Shown one piece after another: positions 1-8,372 of a DNA stretch of 64,000 bases (position 1 is its first letter; each line of letters opens with the position of its first letter). The DNA is from JBDIAG01 sp047974565. GTDB taxonomy: Bacteria; Actinomycetota; Actinomycetes; Actinomycetales; CAWJMD01. The stretch is taken from the NCBI GenBank assembly GCA_047974565.1, contig JBKECN010000054.1, positions 52,640-116,639 on the forward strand. The letters are read 5' to 3'. Made by a program: the position numbers and the translations under genes. Under the pieces are notes generated by a model. That model was not told the origin of the DNA and made no database searches. It was given only the letters and a program-made list of their open reading frames with translations.

Positions 1-138
1 GGGCAGGGAGGCATCCGGCCCGGCCGTGCCAGCGCCGGCCGAGGCCTGCTCACCGGGTTGATCCGCCGCTGCGGGATGCCCTTGGGTGAGCGCGGCGAGC
101 AGGGCCGCCAGCTCGCGCTCCCACCCGCCGCCGCTCAC
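1..138 (-). CDS. hypothetical protein, N-terminal fragment (runs off the window)
   Basis: A GTG at 136-138 overlaps the stop of the ArsA-like gene by 4 bp (GTGA), the usual sign of translational coupling in this genome, and the frame stays open to the window edge. The 46 visible residues begin MSGGGWERELAALLAALTQG and continue as an Ala/Gly/Pro-rich stretch with no recognisable domain. In mycobacteria the ArsA-like gene Rv2184c is followed by a small hypothetical gene (Rv2183c), so position fits, but homology cannot be judged from this fragment. Confidence 0.45.
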   Translation of the reverse strand, partial: MSGGGWERELAALLAALTQGHPAAADQPGEQASAGAGTAGPDASLP

Positions 139-1283
139 CATGAGGCTGCCCACAATTGCGGGTCGGGCTCGAAGCGGACCACGAGTTCGCCGCGGCGAAA
201 ACTCGCACCGGTGACGATGCACCGGCGCAACGCACTCGCCAGCCTCACCACCCGCCGATGACCGTGGGCACAGACCACGAGATCGTCCCCGTCGCGCACG
301 GCGGTGAGGTCGTCTCCCCGCACCGAGGGCAGCGTCAACGCCAACTCGAATCCGGTCTCCCAGCGTCGGACCCGGGGGCCGGCGGGCGGCCGTGCACCCT
401 GCGGGTCATGACCGTCGAGGGCCTCGACGATGGCCTGCACGGCGTGCGGGCCACTGGCGCTGCCTCCCGGATGGGCGGCCGTCACGAGCTGGGCGGGCCC
501 GGCGATCGTGGCCAGGGAGCGGACGGCGGCGCGTTGCGCCGAGGCTGTCTCGCGCAGCCAGGGGTGGCCGGCATCGGGCACCAGGCCGGGCACCAGCAGC
601 GCTTGGACCGCCAGGCCGTGCAGCCACATCCCGGTGAGCCCGGCGGTCACCGCGTCCTCGGCGCCCAGATCCGGCGGGGCCACCAGGTAGCCGCAGCCGT
701 CGTCGAAGAGTTCGGCCAGCGAGCGCAACTCGGTGCCGATGTGCGGCAGGCCGGTCACCACCGGGTCCGGATCGGGCCGCCCGGCGGCCCGGATGGCCCG
801 ATCGACCCGCCGCGAGACGGGTAGCAGCCGGTCGATTGAGGCGATCACCTGGCTCGGCAGACCCAGCAGCGACACCGCAGCACCGACCGGGCCGGCGTCC
901 ACCACGACGATGTCCCACCGGCTCGCCGTGCAGACCTCACGCAGTTCCAGCAGCCGCATCAGGGCGGTGGCGGCTTCGAGCAGCAGCACGTCGTCCAGGG
1001 CCGGGGCCTCCAGGCCCACTCCGTCCAGCACTGCCCGCACCTGCCCGCGGATCGCCGGCCAGGCCTGACGGGCGGTGTCGACCGGGTCGAGACCAAGCCA
1101 CTCCAGGCCCTCCTCCCCGCTGAACGTCTCGTCCTCCCCCAGCGCGGAGGTGGCAGGCCCCGGGTGGGCGTCGACGAGCAGGGTCTTGTGTCCGGCCCGG
1201 GCACAGCGAATGGCCAGAGCCTGGGCCGCGACACAGCTGTCTGCTCCGGCGGCACCAGCTACCAGGAGGGGTCGAACACTCAC
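135..1283 (-). CDS. ArsA-like P-loop ATPase relative with C-terminal HSP20-like domain
   Basis: The overall plan is that of the actinobacterial anion-transporting-ATPase (ArsA/GET3-like) family: an N-terminal Rossmann-type NTPase strand, a 'LLVDAHPGP' segment corresponding to the ArsA switch I strand (about residue 35), a 'DIVVVDAGPVG' strand (about 125) and a C-terminal all-beta HSP20-like segment (about 300-375). The Walker A position is degenerate: residues 9-18 read AGAAGADSCV instead of GKGGVGKT, with no P-loop lysine. The start is the GTG at 1283, 4 bp after the stop of the SRPBCC gene, so the two are probably cotranscribed. Placement beside an SRPBCC gene and fadD matches the Rv2184c-Rv2187 block. 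The function is unknown; ATP hydrolysis looks doubtful from sequence. Confidence 0.8.
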   Translation of the reverse strand: MSVRPLLVAGAAGADSCVAAQALAIRCARAGHKTLLVDAHPGPATSALGEDETFSGEEGLEWLGLDPVDTARQAWPAIRGQVRAVLDGVGLEAPALDDVLLLEAATALMRLLELREVCTASRWDIVVVDAGPVGAAVSLLGLPSQVIASIDRLLPVSRRVDRAIRAAGRPDPDPVVTGLPHIGTELRSLAELFDDGCGYLVAPPDLGAEDAVTAGLTGMWLHGLAVQALLVPGLVPDAGHPWLRETASAQRAAVRSLATIAGPAQLVTAAHPGGSASGPHAVQAIVEALDGHDPQGARPPAGPRVRRWETGFELALTLPSVRGDDLTAVRDGDDLVVCAHGHRRVVRLASALRRCIVTGASFRRGELVVRFEPDPQLWAASW

Positions 1284-1287
1284 CAGG

Positions 1288-1731
1288 TCAGCCGCTGGCC
1301 CGGGCGCTGAGATCGTCCAGGGCGGTGCCGATGATCTTCTTCTCGGCTGCCTTGCGAACCATCCCCGGCAGCGGGAGGGTGATGTCCACGCTGAGCGAGT
1401 ACGTGACGTCGGTGCTGTCCCCCCGCTGGGTCAACTGATAAGCCCCGTCGAGTTTCTGCAGCACGGTGCCCCGCTCGGTGAGCGTCCACGACACCGTGCC
1501 CTGGCCGGATTCGTCCACGTCCCAGGTGTAATCGAGTACATAGGTGTCGCTGACCGGCGGCTGCTCCATGGTGAACCTGGCCCGCATCGGCCAGCCGTCC
1601 ACCTCCTCCAGGACGTCCACCTTGGTGATACCGCCGGCCCATTGCGGGTAGTCGGCAAGCTCGGCGATCACGTCGAGGACCTCTGCGGCGGTGGCCGGGA
1701 TCGTGGTCGACTTGCTGGTGCTCTGAGCCAT
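1288..1731 (-). CDS. SRPBCC (polyketide cyclase/START-like) family protein
   Basis: 147 residues with the pattern of actinobacterial SRPBCC proteins: an N-terminal 'IPATAAEVLDVIAELADYPQWAG' type opening followed by alternating beta strands and a long C-terminal helix (residues about 118-145). These helix-grip proteins bind hydrophobic ligands; the ligand here cannot be told. The start ATG at 1731 is preceded by GGGAG with 8 nt spacing. It is followed at 4 bp by the ArsA-like gene and corresponds in position to Rv2185c, in a neighbourhood of fatty-acid activation and cell-envelope lipid genes. Confidence 0.85.
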   Translation of the reverse strand: MAQSTSKSTTIPATAAEVLDVIAELADYPQWAGGITKVDVLEEVDGWPMRARFTMEQPPVSDTYVLDYTWDVDESGQGTVSWTLTERGTVLQKLDGAYQLTQRGDSTDVTYSLSVDITLPLPGMVRKAAEKKIIGTALDDLSARASG

Positions 1732-1889
1732 GCGACGAACTCCCGGAGGTGGGGAACGGGTCTGCGCGCCACGCAGGCGGCGTTCTGAGATTACCCGCTG
1801 GCCGCCCCGATGTGGCGCCCGAAACGGTGCAACCGGGAGTGTTGCACAGCACGTACCCGGGCCCCGGCCAAGCCGTCAGGCCCGCATGG

Positions 1890-2354
1890 TCACACGAACA
1901 GTCCGATGGCCGTCATGGCCAGGACCCCGAGGATCACCAGGCTGACCGTGCCGATGCCGATGATCGCCAGCTTGCCGCTCGTGGTGGAGGCCACCCTGGC
2001 GATCCGGGACGAGGTCACTCCGGCATCCGTGGTCGACAGTTCGGCCATCAACTGCTCCACCCTGGCCGCCCGAGACGAGTCGTCGTGGCTCTTGGCGGCC
2101 TCCTCGTACCGGGCCCGCCACGCGGCGGCCTGGGCGTCCGCCTCGGCGTAGGCCGCCGTGAGCGCGCCCGAGTCGTGCGACGCTGGCGCCGGCGTGGCGG
2201 AGACGACATCGGGCGTGTTCGCTACCGGGGCGGTCCGCGCGACAGGCGCGAAACACTGCGGGCACCATGCGGCCTCATGCGGCAACCGCGCCGCGCACGC
2301 GGCACAGCGCTCGGGCCTGTGGACGGCGTGAGCGGGTGCGGGATAAGTGGACAT
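1890..2354 (-). CDS. zinc-ribbon membrane protein, function unknown
   Basis: 154 residues. Two CxxC pairs (CAAC and CPQC, about residues 14-31) form a zinc-ribbon signature near the N-terminus. An Ala/Thr-rich linker and a helical, probably coiled segment (about 60-100) follow, and the last ~28 residues are a single hydrophobic helix ending at the stop. This is a tail-anchored arrangement with the ribbon in the cytoplasm. The ATG at 2354 is the chosen start because the CxxC motifs begin shortly after it; the frame is open further upstream but the extension is low-complexity. A GGAGG lies 14 nt before it, rather far. It diverges from fadD. No specific family is recognised. Confidence 0.65.
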   Translation of the reverse strand: MSTYPAPAHAVHRPERCAACAARLPHEAAWCPQCFAPVARTAPVANTPDVVSATPAPASHDSGALTAAYAEADAQAAAWRARYEEAAKSHDDSSRAARVEQLMAELSTTDAGVTSSRIARVASTTSGKLAIIGIGTVSLVILGVLAMTAIGLFV

Positions 2355-2654
2355 CACGTCTTGATCGGCCTCCGCGACCCGCCCCTTGAGCCCCTTTTCA
2401 GCGCCCGGAGGATAGCCGCCGGTCACCCTCCACCTACCGCGTCGCCTACCGCGTCGCCGAACGTGGGCGCCAGGCCAGCCGGTGCCCGACTTCGCCCAGA
2501 TCGCCAGGTTTGTGACCTCGCCTGGGCCTGCGCTCACCCGGGCGAATCGGCACGGCCCGCATCTGCCCACCCAGCGTGGTGCGCCGATGCCGCGCCCCTG
2601 GGGCCCCCGTGGCCGTACCCTGTGAGGCGTAGATCACCTGCCGCGGGAGTGAGA
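2355..2654. promoter_or_regulatory. divergent intergenic region between the zinc-ribbon gene and fadD
   Basis: About 300 bp without a convincing gene. It contains a short AT-relieved hexamer TACCCT at 2616-2621, which fits the actinobacterial -10 pattern TANNNT and would place a transcript start near 2628, about 27 nt ahead of the fadD GTG. No clear -35 is visible. 'taccgcgtcgcc' occurs twice close together near 2437-2460. Nothing else recognisable was found. Confidence 0.4.
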
Positions 2655-4439
2655 GTGCGCCAAGCAAGCACGCCACTGATGGTCGACGTGGACCCGAGTT
2701 GGAACATCACCGATCTGGTGGTGCGCTCGGCCACGCTGCAACCCGACCGGATCACCATGCGCCGCAAGGTCGACCGAGTCTGGCGGGACGTACGCGCCGC
2801 AGACTTCCGCGACGAGGCGGTCGCCGTGGCCAAGGGCCTGATCGCCCTGGGCGTCGAGCCCGGCGACCGGGTGGCGATCATGAGCCGGACCCGGTACGAG
2901 TGGACGCTGCTGGACACGGCGATCTGGTTCGCCGGCGCCATCACCGTGCCCGTCTACGAGACCTCCTCCCCCGACCAGGTGGCCTGGATCCTCAGCGATT
3001 CCGGCAGCACCGCGATCTTCTGCGAGACGGCCGCGAACCTGGAGACGGTGCGCACCGCCGGCGTCGAGTCGGTCACCACCTCCTGGGTGATCGACGACGA
3101 TGCGGTCGGCAGCGTCGTGGCCGCGGGAGCCGAGGTGAGCGACCAGGATGTCGAGATCCGCCGCCGCAGCGCGTCCCTGGACGACATCGCGACGATCATC
3201 TACACCTCAGGCACCACAGGCGCACCCAAGGGGTGCGAACTCACCCACGGCAACTTCGTCGTGCTGACCGAGAACACCACCGCGGCGTTGGGGGACGTGG
3301 TGAGCCGGGAGGACGCCTCCACCCTGCTCTTCCTGCCACTGGCGCATGTTTTCGCCCGGTTCATCCAGGTGCTCTGCTTCAGTTGTATGGCCCGCCTGTC
3401 GCACTGCAGCGACGCCAGCGAGGTGGTCGCCCAGCTCAGTGAGGTGCAACCCACCTTCGTGCTGTCCGTGCCCCGGGTCTTCGAGAAGATCTACAACTCG
3501 GCCGAGCAGAAGGCTGTCACGGCCGGTCGAGGCAAACTCTTCCGCAAGGCCACCGACACCGCCATCGCGTACAGCCAGGCCCAGGACGCCTCCGGCCCCG
3601 GCATCGGCCTGCGGGTGCGGCATGCCGTCTTCGACCGTTTGGTGTATCCGAAGATCCGGGCCGTCTTCGGCGGGCACCTGGCCTATGCGGTCTCCGGCGG
3701 CGGACCCCTGGGGGAACGGCTCGGCCACTTCTACCGCGGGGTGGGGGTGCAGGTGCTCGAGGGGTACGGCCTCACCGAGACCACCGCACCGCAGTCGGTG
3801 AACCGTCCCGGCCTCACCAAGATCGGCACCGTCGGTTCGCAACTGCCCGGCAATGGTGTGCGGATCGCCGAGGACGGGGAAATCCTCCTGCAGGGGCCGA
3901 ACGTCTTTCGGGCTTACCACAACAACCCGCAGGCCACCCAGGACGCCTTCACCGACGGCTGGTTCCGCACCGGGGATCTGGGCGATCTCGACGACGACGG
4001 CTACCTGCGCATCACCGGCCGCAAGAAGGAGATCCTGGTCACCGCCGGAGGAAAGAACGTCGCGCCCGCCGTGCTGGAGGACCGGCTGCGCAGCCATCCC
4101 CTGGTGAGCCAATGCGTCGTGGTGGGCGACCGTCGCCCCTACATCGCCGCGTTGGTCACCCTGGACACCGAGATGCTGCCCGCGTGGGCCGCCGCCGAGG
4201 GCATCAAGGATCTGGACGTGAGCGCCGCAGCCACGAACCCCAAGGTGCTCGCGGCGATCCAAAGCGCGGTCGACGAGGCCAACAAGGCTGTGTCCAGAGC
4301 CGAGTCGATCCGCAGGTTCGAGGTTCTGGACGAGGACTTCACCCTCGAATCCGGACATTTGACGCCCAGCATGAAACTCAAGCGCTCCGTGGTGATGTCC
4401 GACTACGCCGATGCCGTGGATCGCCTCTACGACAGCTGA
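2655..4439 (+). CDS. fadD: long-chain-fatty-acid--CoA ligase (FadD15-type, AMP-forming)
   Basis: 594 residues, the usual length for this family. The protein activates long-chain fatty acids to acyl-CoA through an acyl-adenylate. Visible signatures: the P-loop YTSGTTGAPKG (about residue 182), the A4/A5 motif GYGLTETTAP (about 370), the A7 motif WFRTGDLG (about 435) and the A8 hinge GRKKEILVTAGGKN (about 455). The start is the GTG at 2655 because GGGAG sits 5 nt upstream; the in-frame GTG at 2649 lies inside that ribosome-binding site. A long upstream open frame exists but reads as non-coding. Position next to the SRPBCC gene and pimB matches the mycobacterial fadD15 (Rv2187) neighbourhood. Confidence 0.93.
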   Translation: MRQASTPLMVDVDPSWNITDLVVRSATLQPDRITMRRKVDRVWRDVRAADFRDEAVAVAKGLIALGVEPGDRVAIMSRTRYEWTLLDTAIWFAGAITVPVYETSSPDQVAWILSDSGSTAIFCETAANLETVRTAGVESVTTSWVIDDDAVGSVVAAGAEVSDQDVEIRRRSASLDDIATIIYTSGTTGAPKGCELTHGNFVVLTENTTAALGDVVSREDASTLLFLPLAHVFARFIQVLCFSCMARLSHCSDASEVVAQLSEVQPTFVLSVPRVFEKIYNSAEQKAVTAGRGKLFRKATDTAIAYSQAQDASGPGIGLRVRHAVFDRLVYPKIRAVFGGHLAYAVSGGGPLGERLGHFYRGVGVQVLEGYGLTETTAPQSVNRPGLTKIGTVGSQLPGNGVRIAEDGEILLQGPNVFRAYHNNPQATQDAFTDGWFRTGDLGDLDDDGYLRITGRKKEILVTAGGKNVAPAVLEDRLRSHPLVSQCVVVGDRRPYIAALVTLDTEMLPAWAAAEGIKDLDVSAAATNPKVLAAIQSAVDEANKAVSRAESIRRFEVLDEDFTLESGHLTPSMKLKRSVVMSDYADAVDRLYDS

Positions 4440-4640
4440 CCGTCGACCGGCCCTGGTCGGGCAGCAGGCCGGGCGCCGTGCCGCACTGCGCCCACAGGCC
4501 ATAAACGCCCACAGGCCATAAAGCGGTGTGAGCCCTCCTCCGGCAGCAGGCCGGTGCCGTGCAGCACTCCGGGTCGCGGTCAATACCGGTGCGGGTGCAT
4601 CGGGATAAAGGTCCGGCCCGACTGCGCCGACCTGTCTGTC
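4440..4640. repeat. intergenic region with short duplications
   Basis: Between fadD and the ABC ATPase gene. A 17-bp unit (cgcccacaggccataaa) is repeated in tandem at 4489-4505 and 4506-4522. A second, imperfect duplication of about 27 bp begins gcagcaggccgg at 4461 and again at 4543. These read like recent slippage or duplication products; no promoter or terminator could be assigned with confidence. Confidence 0.6.
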
Positions 4641-5420
4641 GTGCCGTCTCTGCTCCGTGCTGCTCGAAACCAGCCCCGCCCCACACCCGACCCCGGCGGT
4701 GCGCAGTCCCCACCCGGACCCTGCGGGGTACAGGTGGCTGGCCTGCACGTGCGATTCGGCGACATTCACGCCGTCCAGGGGCTGGATCTGGTCGTCGAAC
4801 CGGGCCAGGCCAGTGCCCTCATCGGACGCAACGGCGCCGGCAAGTCCACCACTTTGAAGGTGCTCGGCGGGGTCATCCCCGCCGCGCAGGGCAGCGTCCA
4901 CCTCGCGGGGGTGGACGCCCTGGCCAGCCCGATCGGGGCCAAGCGGGTCACCGGGTACTGCCCGGACGTGGGCGGCCTGATCCCCCAGGCGACGCCCTGG
5001 GAGCACCTGCAGTTGGCAGCGCGGATGCGCCGGATGACCTCGTGGCAGGCCCGGGCACGCGAACTCCTGGAGGACTTCGAACTCGGCGACGCCGCCCACC
5101 GGGTGACCGCCGGTTTCTCCCACGGCATGAGCCGGCGGCTCTCGGTACTCCTGGCCGGCTTCCACGACCCTCAGGTGCTGCTGCTCGACGAGCCCTTCGA
5201 CGGGGTGGACCCGCTCGGGGTGGACGCGACCATGCGGCTGGTGAGCCGGGCCCGCGAGCAGGGCGCCGCGGTCATCGTCTCGACCCACCTGCTCGACCTC
5301 GCCGTGCAATGCTGCTCGGACGCGGTGGTCTTGCGAGGTGGCCGTCAGGTCGGCTCGGCGCCGACCAGCGAACTCGCCGGAGAACGCGGCGCCGCCCGCT
5401 ACCGCGATCTACTGTCATGA
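4641..5420 (+). CDS. ABC transporter ATP-binding protein (ABC-2 exporter type)
   Basis: Nucleotide-binding subunit of a two-gene ABC exporter. Walker A GRNGAGKST lies near residue 61, the signature motif reads FSHGMSRRL (about 158; the SxGM form typical of ABC-2/drug-export ATPases), Walker B VLLLDEPFDGVDP follows near 179, and the switch histidine is in VSTHLLD. It overlaps the permease gene by 4 bp (ATGA), so the two subunits are translationally coupled. The start is uncertain: GTG 4641 gives a Pro/Arg-rich N-terminal extension, while GTG 4734, just before the conserved 'GLHVRFGD', would give a compact protein. The substrate is unknown. Confidence 0.85.
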   Translation: MPSLLRAARNQPRPTPDPGGAQSPPGPCGVQVAGLHVRFGDIHAVQGLDLVVEPGQASALIGRNGAGKSTTLKVLGGVIPAAQGSVHLAGVDALASPIGAKRVTGYCPDVGGLIPQATPWEHLQLAARMRRMTSWQARARELLEDFELGDAAHRVTAGFSHGMSRRLSVLLAGFHDPQVLLLDEPFDGVDPLGVDATMRLVSRAREQGAAVIVSTHLLDLAVQCCSDAVVLRGGRQVGSAPTSELAGERGAARYRDLLS

Positions 5421-6985
5421 GACCTGCGGGTCGTTCGGCCGGCGGCCAGGTGCTGGACCTGCTGCTGCTGCGCTGGTCGATGCTCGGCACGCCAGCCAAG
5501 ATCGGCGCTGCGATGGCCGTGGCGGTGTCCCTGGCTGCGTGGCCGGCTAGTTTCGCCCTCGGCGCCGCTGTCGAACCGCAGGTGCGGGACTACCACGTCG
5601 ACGAACTGCTTCCCGGCAGTTATGTGGTGCTGTGCATCGGCCTGGTCGTGGCATCCCTGGCATCCAGCGGTGGGCGGGAGATCTTCCCACGCCAGCAACT
5701 CACCGCCTACCCGGTCAGCCCGGCGGCCGAGCACCTGGGTGCCCTGGCCCTGACCGGCGCCAACCTGGCGTGGTGGATCCAGGCCTTGGGACTGATGTTC
5801 ACCACCGGTACGGCCACGGCGGCGCAACTGCGCGTCTCGCCCAATCCCGGGGACTTTCAGATCGCTGCTCTGGTGGCCGCCGGAGTCACCCTGGCCTGGA
5901 TTCTGACGTGTACCGGGCTCGCTCAGGGCCTGGCCTGGTCGGCCGAGTTGCTGCGTTCGCTTCGCGGGGGCGTCTGGCTGCTGCGACTGCTGTTCGTCGC
6001 GGTGGCTTTCGTGGCGATCCGCTCGGCGAATGCGACGACCCTGACCCGGCTGCTGGACTGGCGGGCGCCCCGGGTGCTCACCGACGCCGCGCTGGCCGCC
6101 TGCGATGGAGTGCTCGGCCCGGGTCTGCTGGTGATCGCGATCCTGACCGGCTGCGCGGGCCTGCTCGTCTTCCTCGGGGCGCTGGAGTACCGAGTGCTGA
6201 TGCGTCGTCCGCCGCGGGACCAGACCCGCTCGGAGACCAGGGTGCGCACCGCCCGTCCCCTCCTTCGCGCGGACGCCTGGGCGAGCGATCTGCGGGTGTG
6301 GCGGCGCCACGACTGGGCCGCACTGTGGCGCTCGTTGCCCTTGCGGCGCGGAGTGATCGTGCTCGCTCTGGTGCCCGCGGTGGGTGGTCTGCTTGCCAGG
6401 GTCGGGGTCAATCACATCGCTCTGGTGGGGGGCGTGGTGGCGGCCGGAGCCGGCCTGGTCGTCGGTGTCAACGCCTTCGCGCTGGACGCCGAGGGCGCCC
6501 CCTGGCGAGAGAGCCTGCCGGTGAGCCCGCGGGTGTGGGTGCTGGCCCGGCTGTGGATGCTCACCGAGTTGGTGGTCGGTCTCACGGTGGTAGCGACCAT
6601 CTGTACCTTCGTGTCCGCCCGGGGCACTCTGCACCTCACGGCCGCGCTGGCCGCCGGCCTGGGGGTGATCACCGCGAGCGCGCAGGTGGTGGCACGGTGC
6701 CTGCGCTGGTCGGTGTTGGCCCCGGAGTACGCCGAACTGCGCACCAGCCGGGACTCCCCGGTGGGGCCGGGCAAACTTGTGGGGTACTCGGCCAACCTCG
6801 TCGGGGTGACCGTGCTGCTGGGCATTGTCCTGTCGGTGAGTGCCCAGATCGGGATCCCGGCCCTGACCGTCCTGGTCTGCCTGCCACCGCTGCTGTTCGC
6901 GGGGCTGAGCGTGCGCCGCAGCGTCCTGGCCTTCGATGACCACGTGGTGCGAGGGCACGTCGTGCAGGCGGTCTCGCGCGGGTAG
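5417..6985 (+). CDS. ABC transporter permease, multi-spanning
   Basis: 522 residues with roughly a dozen hydrophobic segments (for example around residues 30-50, 70-90, 110-130, 155-180, 195-215 and 235-260, and again through the C-terminal half), matching the large permeases that pair with single ABC-2 type ATPases. A cytoplasmic Arg-rich loop (about 265-310) divides two halves. The ATG at 5417 overlaps the ATPase stop codon. No signal peptide or substrate-binding domain is present, so export is more likely than import. It converges with pimB. Confidence 0.8.
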   Translation: MRPAGRSAGGQVLDLLLLRWSMLGTPAKIGAAMAVAVSLAAWPASFALGAAVEPQVRDYHVDELLPGSYVVLCIGLVVASLASSGGREIFPRQQLTAYPVSPAAEHLGALALTGANLAWWIQALGLMFTTGTATAAQLRVSPNPGDFQIAALVAAGVTLAWILTCTGLAQGLAWSAELLRSLRGGVWLLRLLFVAVAFVAIRSANATTLTRLLDWRAPRVLTDAALAACDGVLGPGLLVIAILTGCAGLLVFLGALEYRVLMRRPPRDQTRSETRVRTARPLLRADAWASDLRVWRRHDWAALWRSLPLRRGVIVLALVPAVGGLLARVGVNHIALVGGVVAAGAGLVVGVNAFALDAEGAPWRESLPVSPRVWVLARLWMLTELVVGLTVVATICTFVSARGTLHLTAALAAGLGVITASAQVVARCLRWSVLAPEYAELRTSRDSPVGPGKLVGYSANLVGVTVLLGIVLSVSAQIGIPALTVLVCLPPLLFAGLSVRRSVLAFDDHVVRGHVVQAVSRG

Positions 6986-7000
6986 CGCACCTCGGTGGCC

Positions 7001-7034
7001 TCGGCGCTCCACAGGCCCAAACACGACGCGCCGA
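7001..7034. terminator. possible hairpin between convergent genes
   Basis: In the 84-bp gap between the permease and pimB stop codons, tcggcgc (7001-7007) can pair with gcgccga (7028-7034) around a 20-nt loop. There is no T-tract. It is at best a weak bidirectional terminator. Confidence 0.25.
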
Positions 7035-7069
7035 AGGTGGCAACACGCCGAATACCGTCCGAGTGGAAG

Positions 7070-8206
7070 TCAGCCGACCCCGGGATCCAGCAGTCGCTGA
7101 AGAATCTCCGCCTGACGCTGCCACCCCCACTGCTGGCGGACCCACTCCCGGCCGCGCTGCCCGAAGCGCCGGGAAACCTCGGGTTCGCTCAGCAACTGAC
7201 AGATCCGATCGGCGAGCGCTGCTACGTCGCGACCATTGACGACATAGCCGTTCTGCCCGTCCAGCACGGCGTCCGGGGCGCCGCCGGAATCTCCGGCGAT
7301 GACCGGAAGCCCGGTGGCCGCTGCCTCCAGGTAGCAGATCCCGAGGGCTTCGGGCTCCAATCCGCCCAGGCGGGTGCGCGTAGGCATCGCGAAGATCGTG
7401 CCCGCCGCGTAGTACTGCGGAGTCTCCTGCCAGGGCCGCCTGCCGGCGAAGACCACGGCGTCGCTGACCGCCAGGGAGCGCGCCGCTCGTTCGACCGCGC
7501 GACGATGCGGACCGTCCCCGACGAGCAGCAGGCGAACCTGAGGATGAACCCGCAGGACCTGCGGCATCGCCCGAACCAGCATGTCCTGGCCCTTGCGGGC
7601 CACCATCCGGGACACGCAGACGATGACGGGCGCGTCCCCCAGGCCGTGCCTGGCCCGGACCGCGGCTCCGTCGACCTGTGGACTGAACACCTCGGCGTCC
7701 ACCCCGGGAGTGAACTGGTGCATCGTGGCTCTGGCCTGCGGGGTCAAGGCCCGACCGATGTGGGTGCGGCAGTACTCGCCGAGGTAGGTGAGCACGTCGT
7801 TGCGCTCACCGATGGCACGCATCAGGGGTCGGGTGGCCGGCACGCTCGCCCACCAGATCTCGTGGCCGTGGGTGGTGGCCACCGTCCTGCGGATGCCTGC
7901 CTCACGCAGCCGGTCGGCCATCAGACCCAGCGGAGCGGCGGCCCCGAACCACACCCGGTCGCAGCCGTGCGCCCGGGCGGTCTGTTGCACCCGCCGGGTG
8001 ATCGCGGGTGTAGGCACCATGAGCGGTGAGGGGTCGCGCACGACAGGGAAGCCGAGCCCCGCGTCGAAGGCGGCGTCCCCCTTCTGACGGGCCGTGTGGA
8101 CGACAACCTCCCCTGCCGGCAACAACCTGGCGATCGCCACGACGAACGACTCGATCCCGCCCGTGCGAGGCGGGAAGTCGTTGGTGACGATGAGCGTGCG
8201 ACCCAT
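7070..8206 (-). CDS. pimB: GDP-mannose-dependent phosphatidylinositol-monomannoside mannosyltransferase (PimB'-type GT4)
   Basis: 378 residues, GT-B fold glycosyltransferase family 4. The N-terminal 'NDFPPRTGGIESFV' (about residue 9) is characteristic of PimB'. The nucleotide-sugar domain carries 'VSRMVARKGQD' (about 198), an EAxxxGLPV element (about 290) and the GDSGGAPDAV motif (about 302). In mycobacteria and corynebacteria PimB' adds the second mannose in phosphatidyl-myo-inositol mannoside synthesis on the inner face of the membrane. The gene lies where Rv2188c sits relative to fadD15 and the bcc-aa3 cluster. The ATG at 8206 is the natural N-terminus. Confidence 0.88.
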   Translation of the reverse strand: MGRTLIVTNDFPPRTGGIESFVVAIARLLPAGEVVVHTARQKGDAAFDAGLGFPVVRDPSPLMVPTPAITRRVQQTARAHGCDRVWFGAAAPLGLMADRLREAGIRRTVATTHGHEIWWASVPATRPLMRAIGERNDVLTYLGEYCRTHIGRALTPQARATMHQFTPGVDAEVFSPQVDGAAVRARHGLGDAPVIVCVSRMVARKGQDMLVRAMPQVLRVHPQVRLLLVGDGPHRRAVERAARSLAVSDAVVFAGRRPWQETPQYYAAGTIFAMPTRTRLGGLEPEALGICYLEAAATGLPVIAGDSGGAPDAVLDGQNGYVVNGRDVAALADRICQLLSEPEVSRRFGQRGREWVRQQWGWQRQAEILQRLLDPGVG

Positions 8207-8372
8207 GGGCGAAGCCTGTCATGTCCCTGGGCGAGAACCCGTCAGGCCAGGTGGTCCACGTCCCAGGGGTACGCGAGTGCCACCACGTCGCACGGCGCCT
8301 GCGCGGGCCGTGGGCACCGATTCCCGACACCTCTCCGGCTGGCACCACCCAGCGCGACGTCCACGCCTGGTG

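Noticed and set aside
3207..5309. 700-residue open frame on the minus strand opposite fadD and the ABC ATPase gene
   Set aside because: It is antisense to two well-supported genes, is His/Gly/Gln-rich without domains, and reflects high GC content at third positions.
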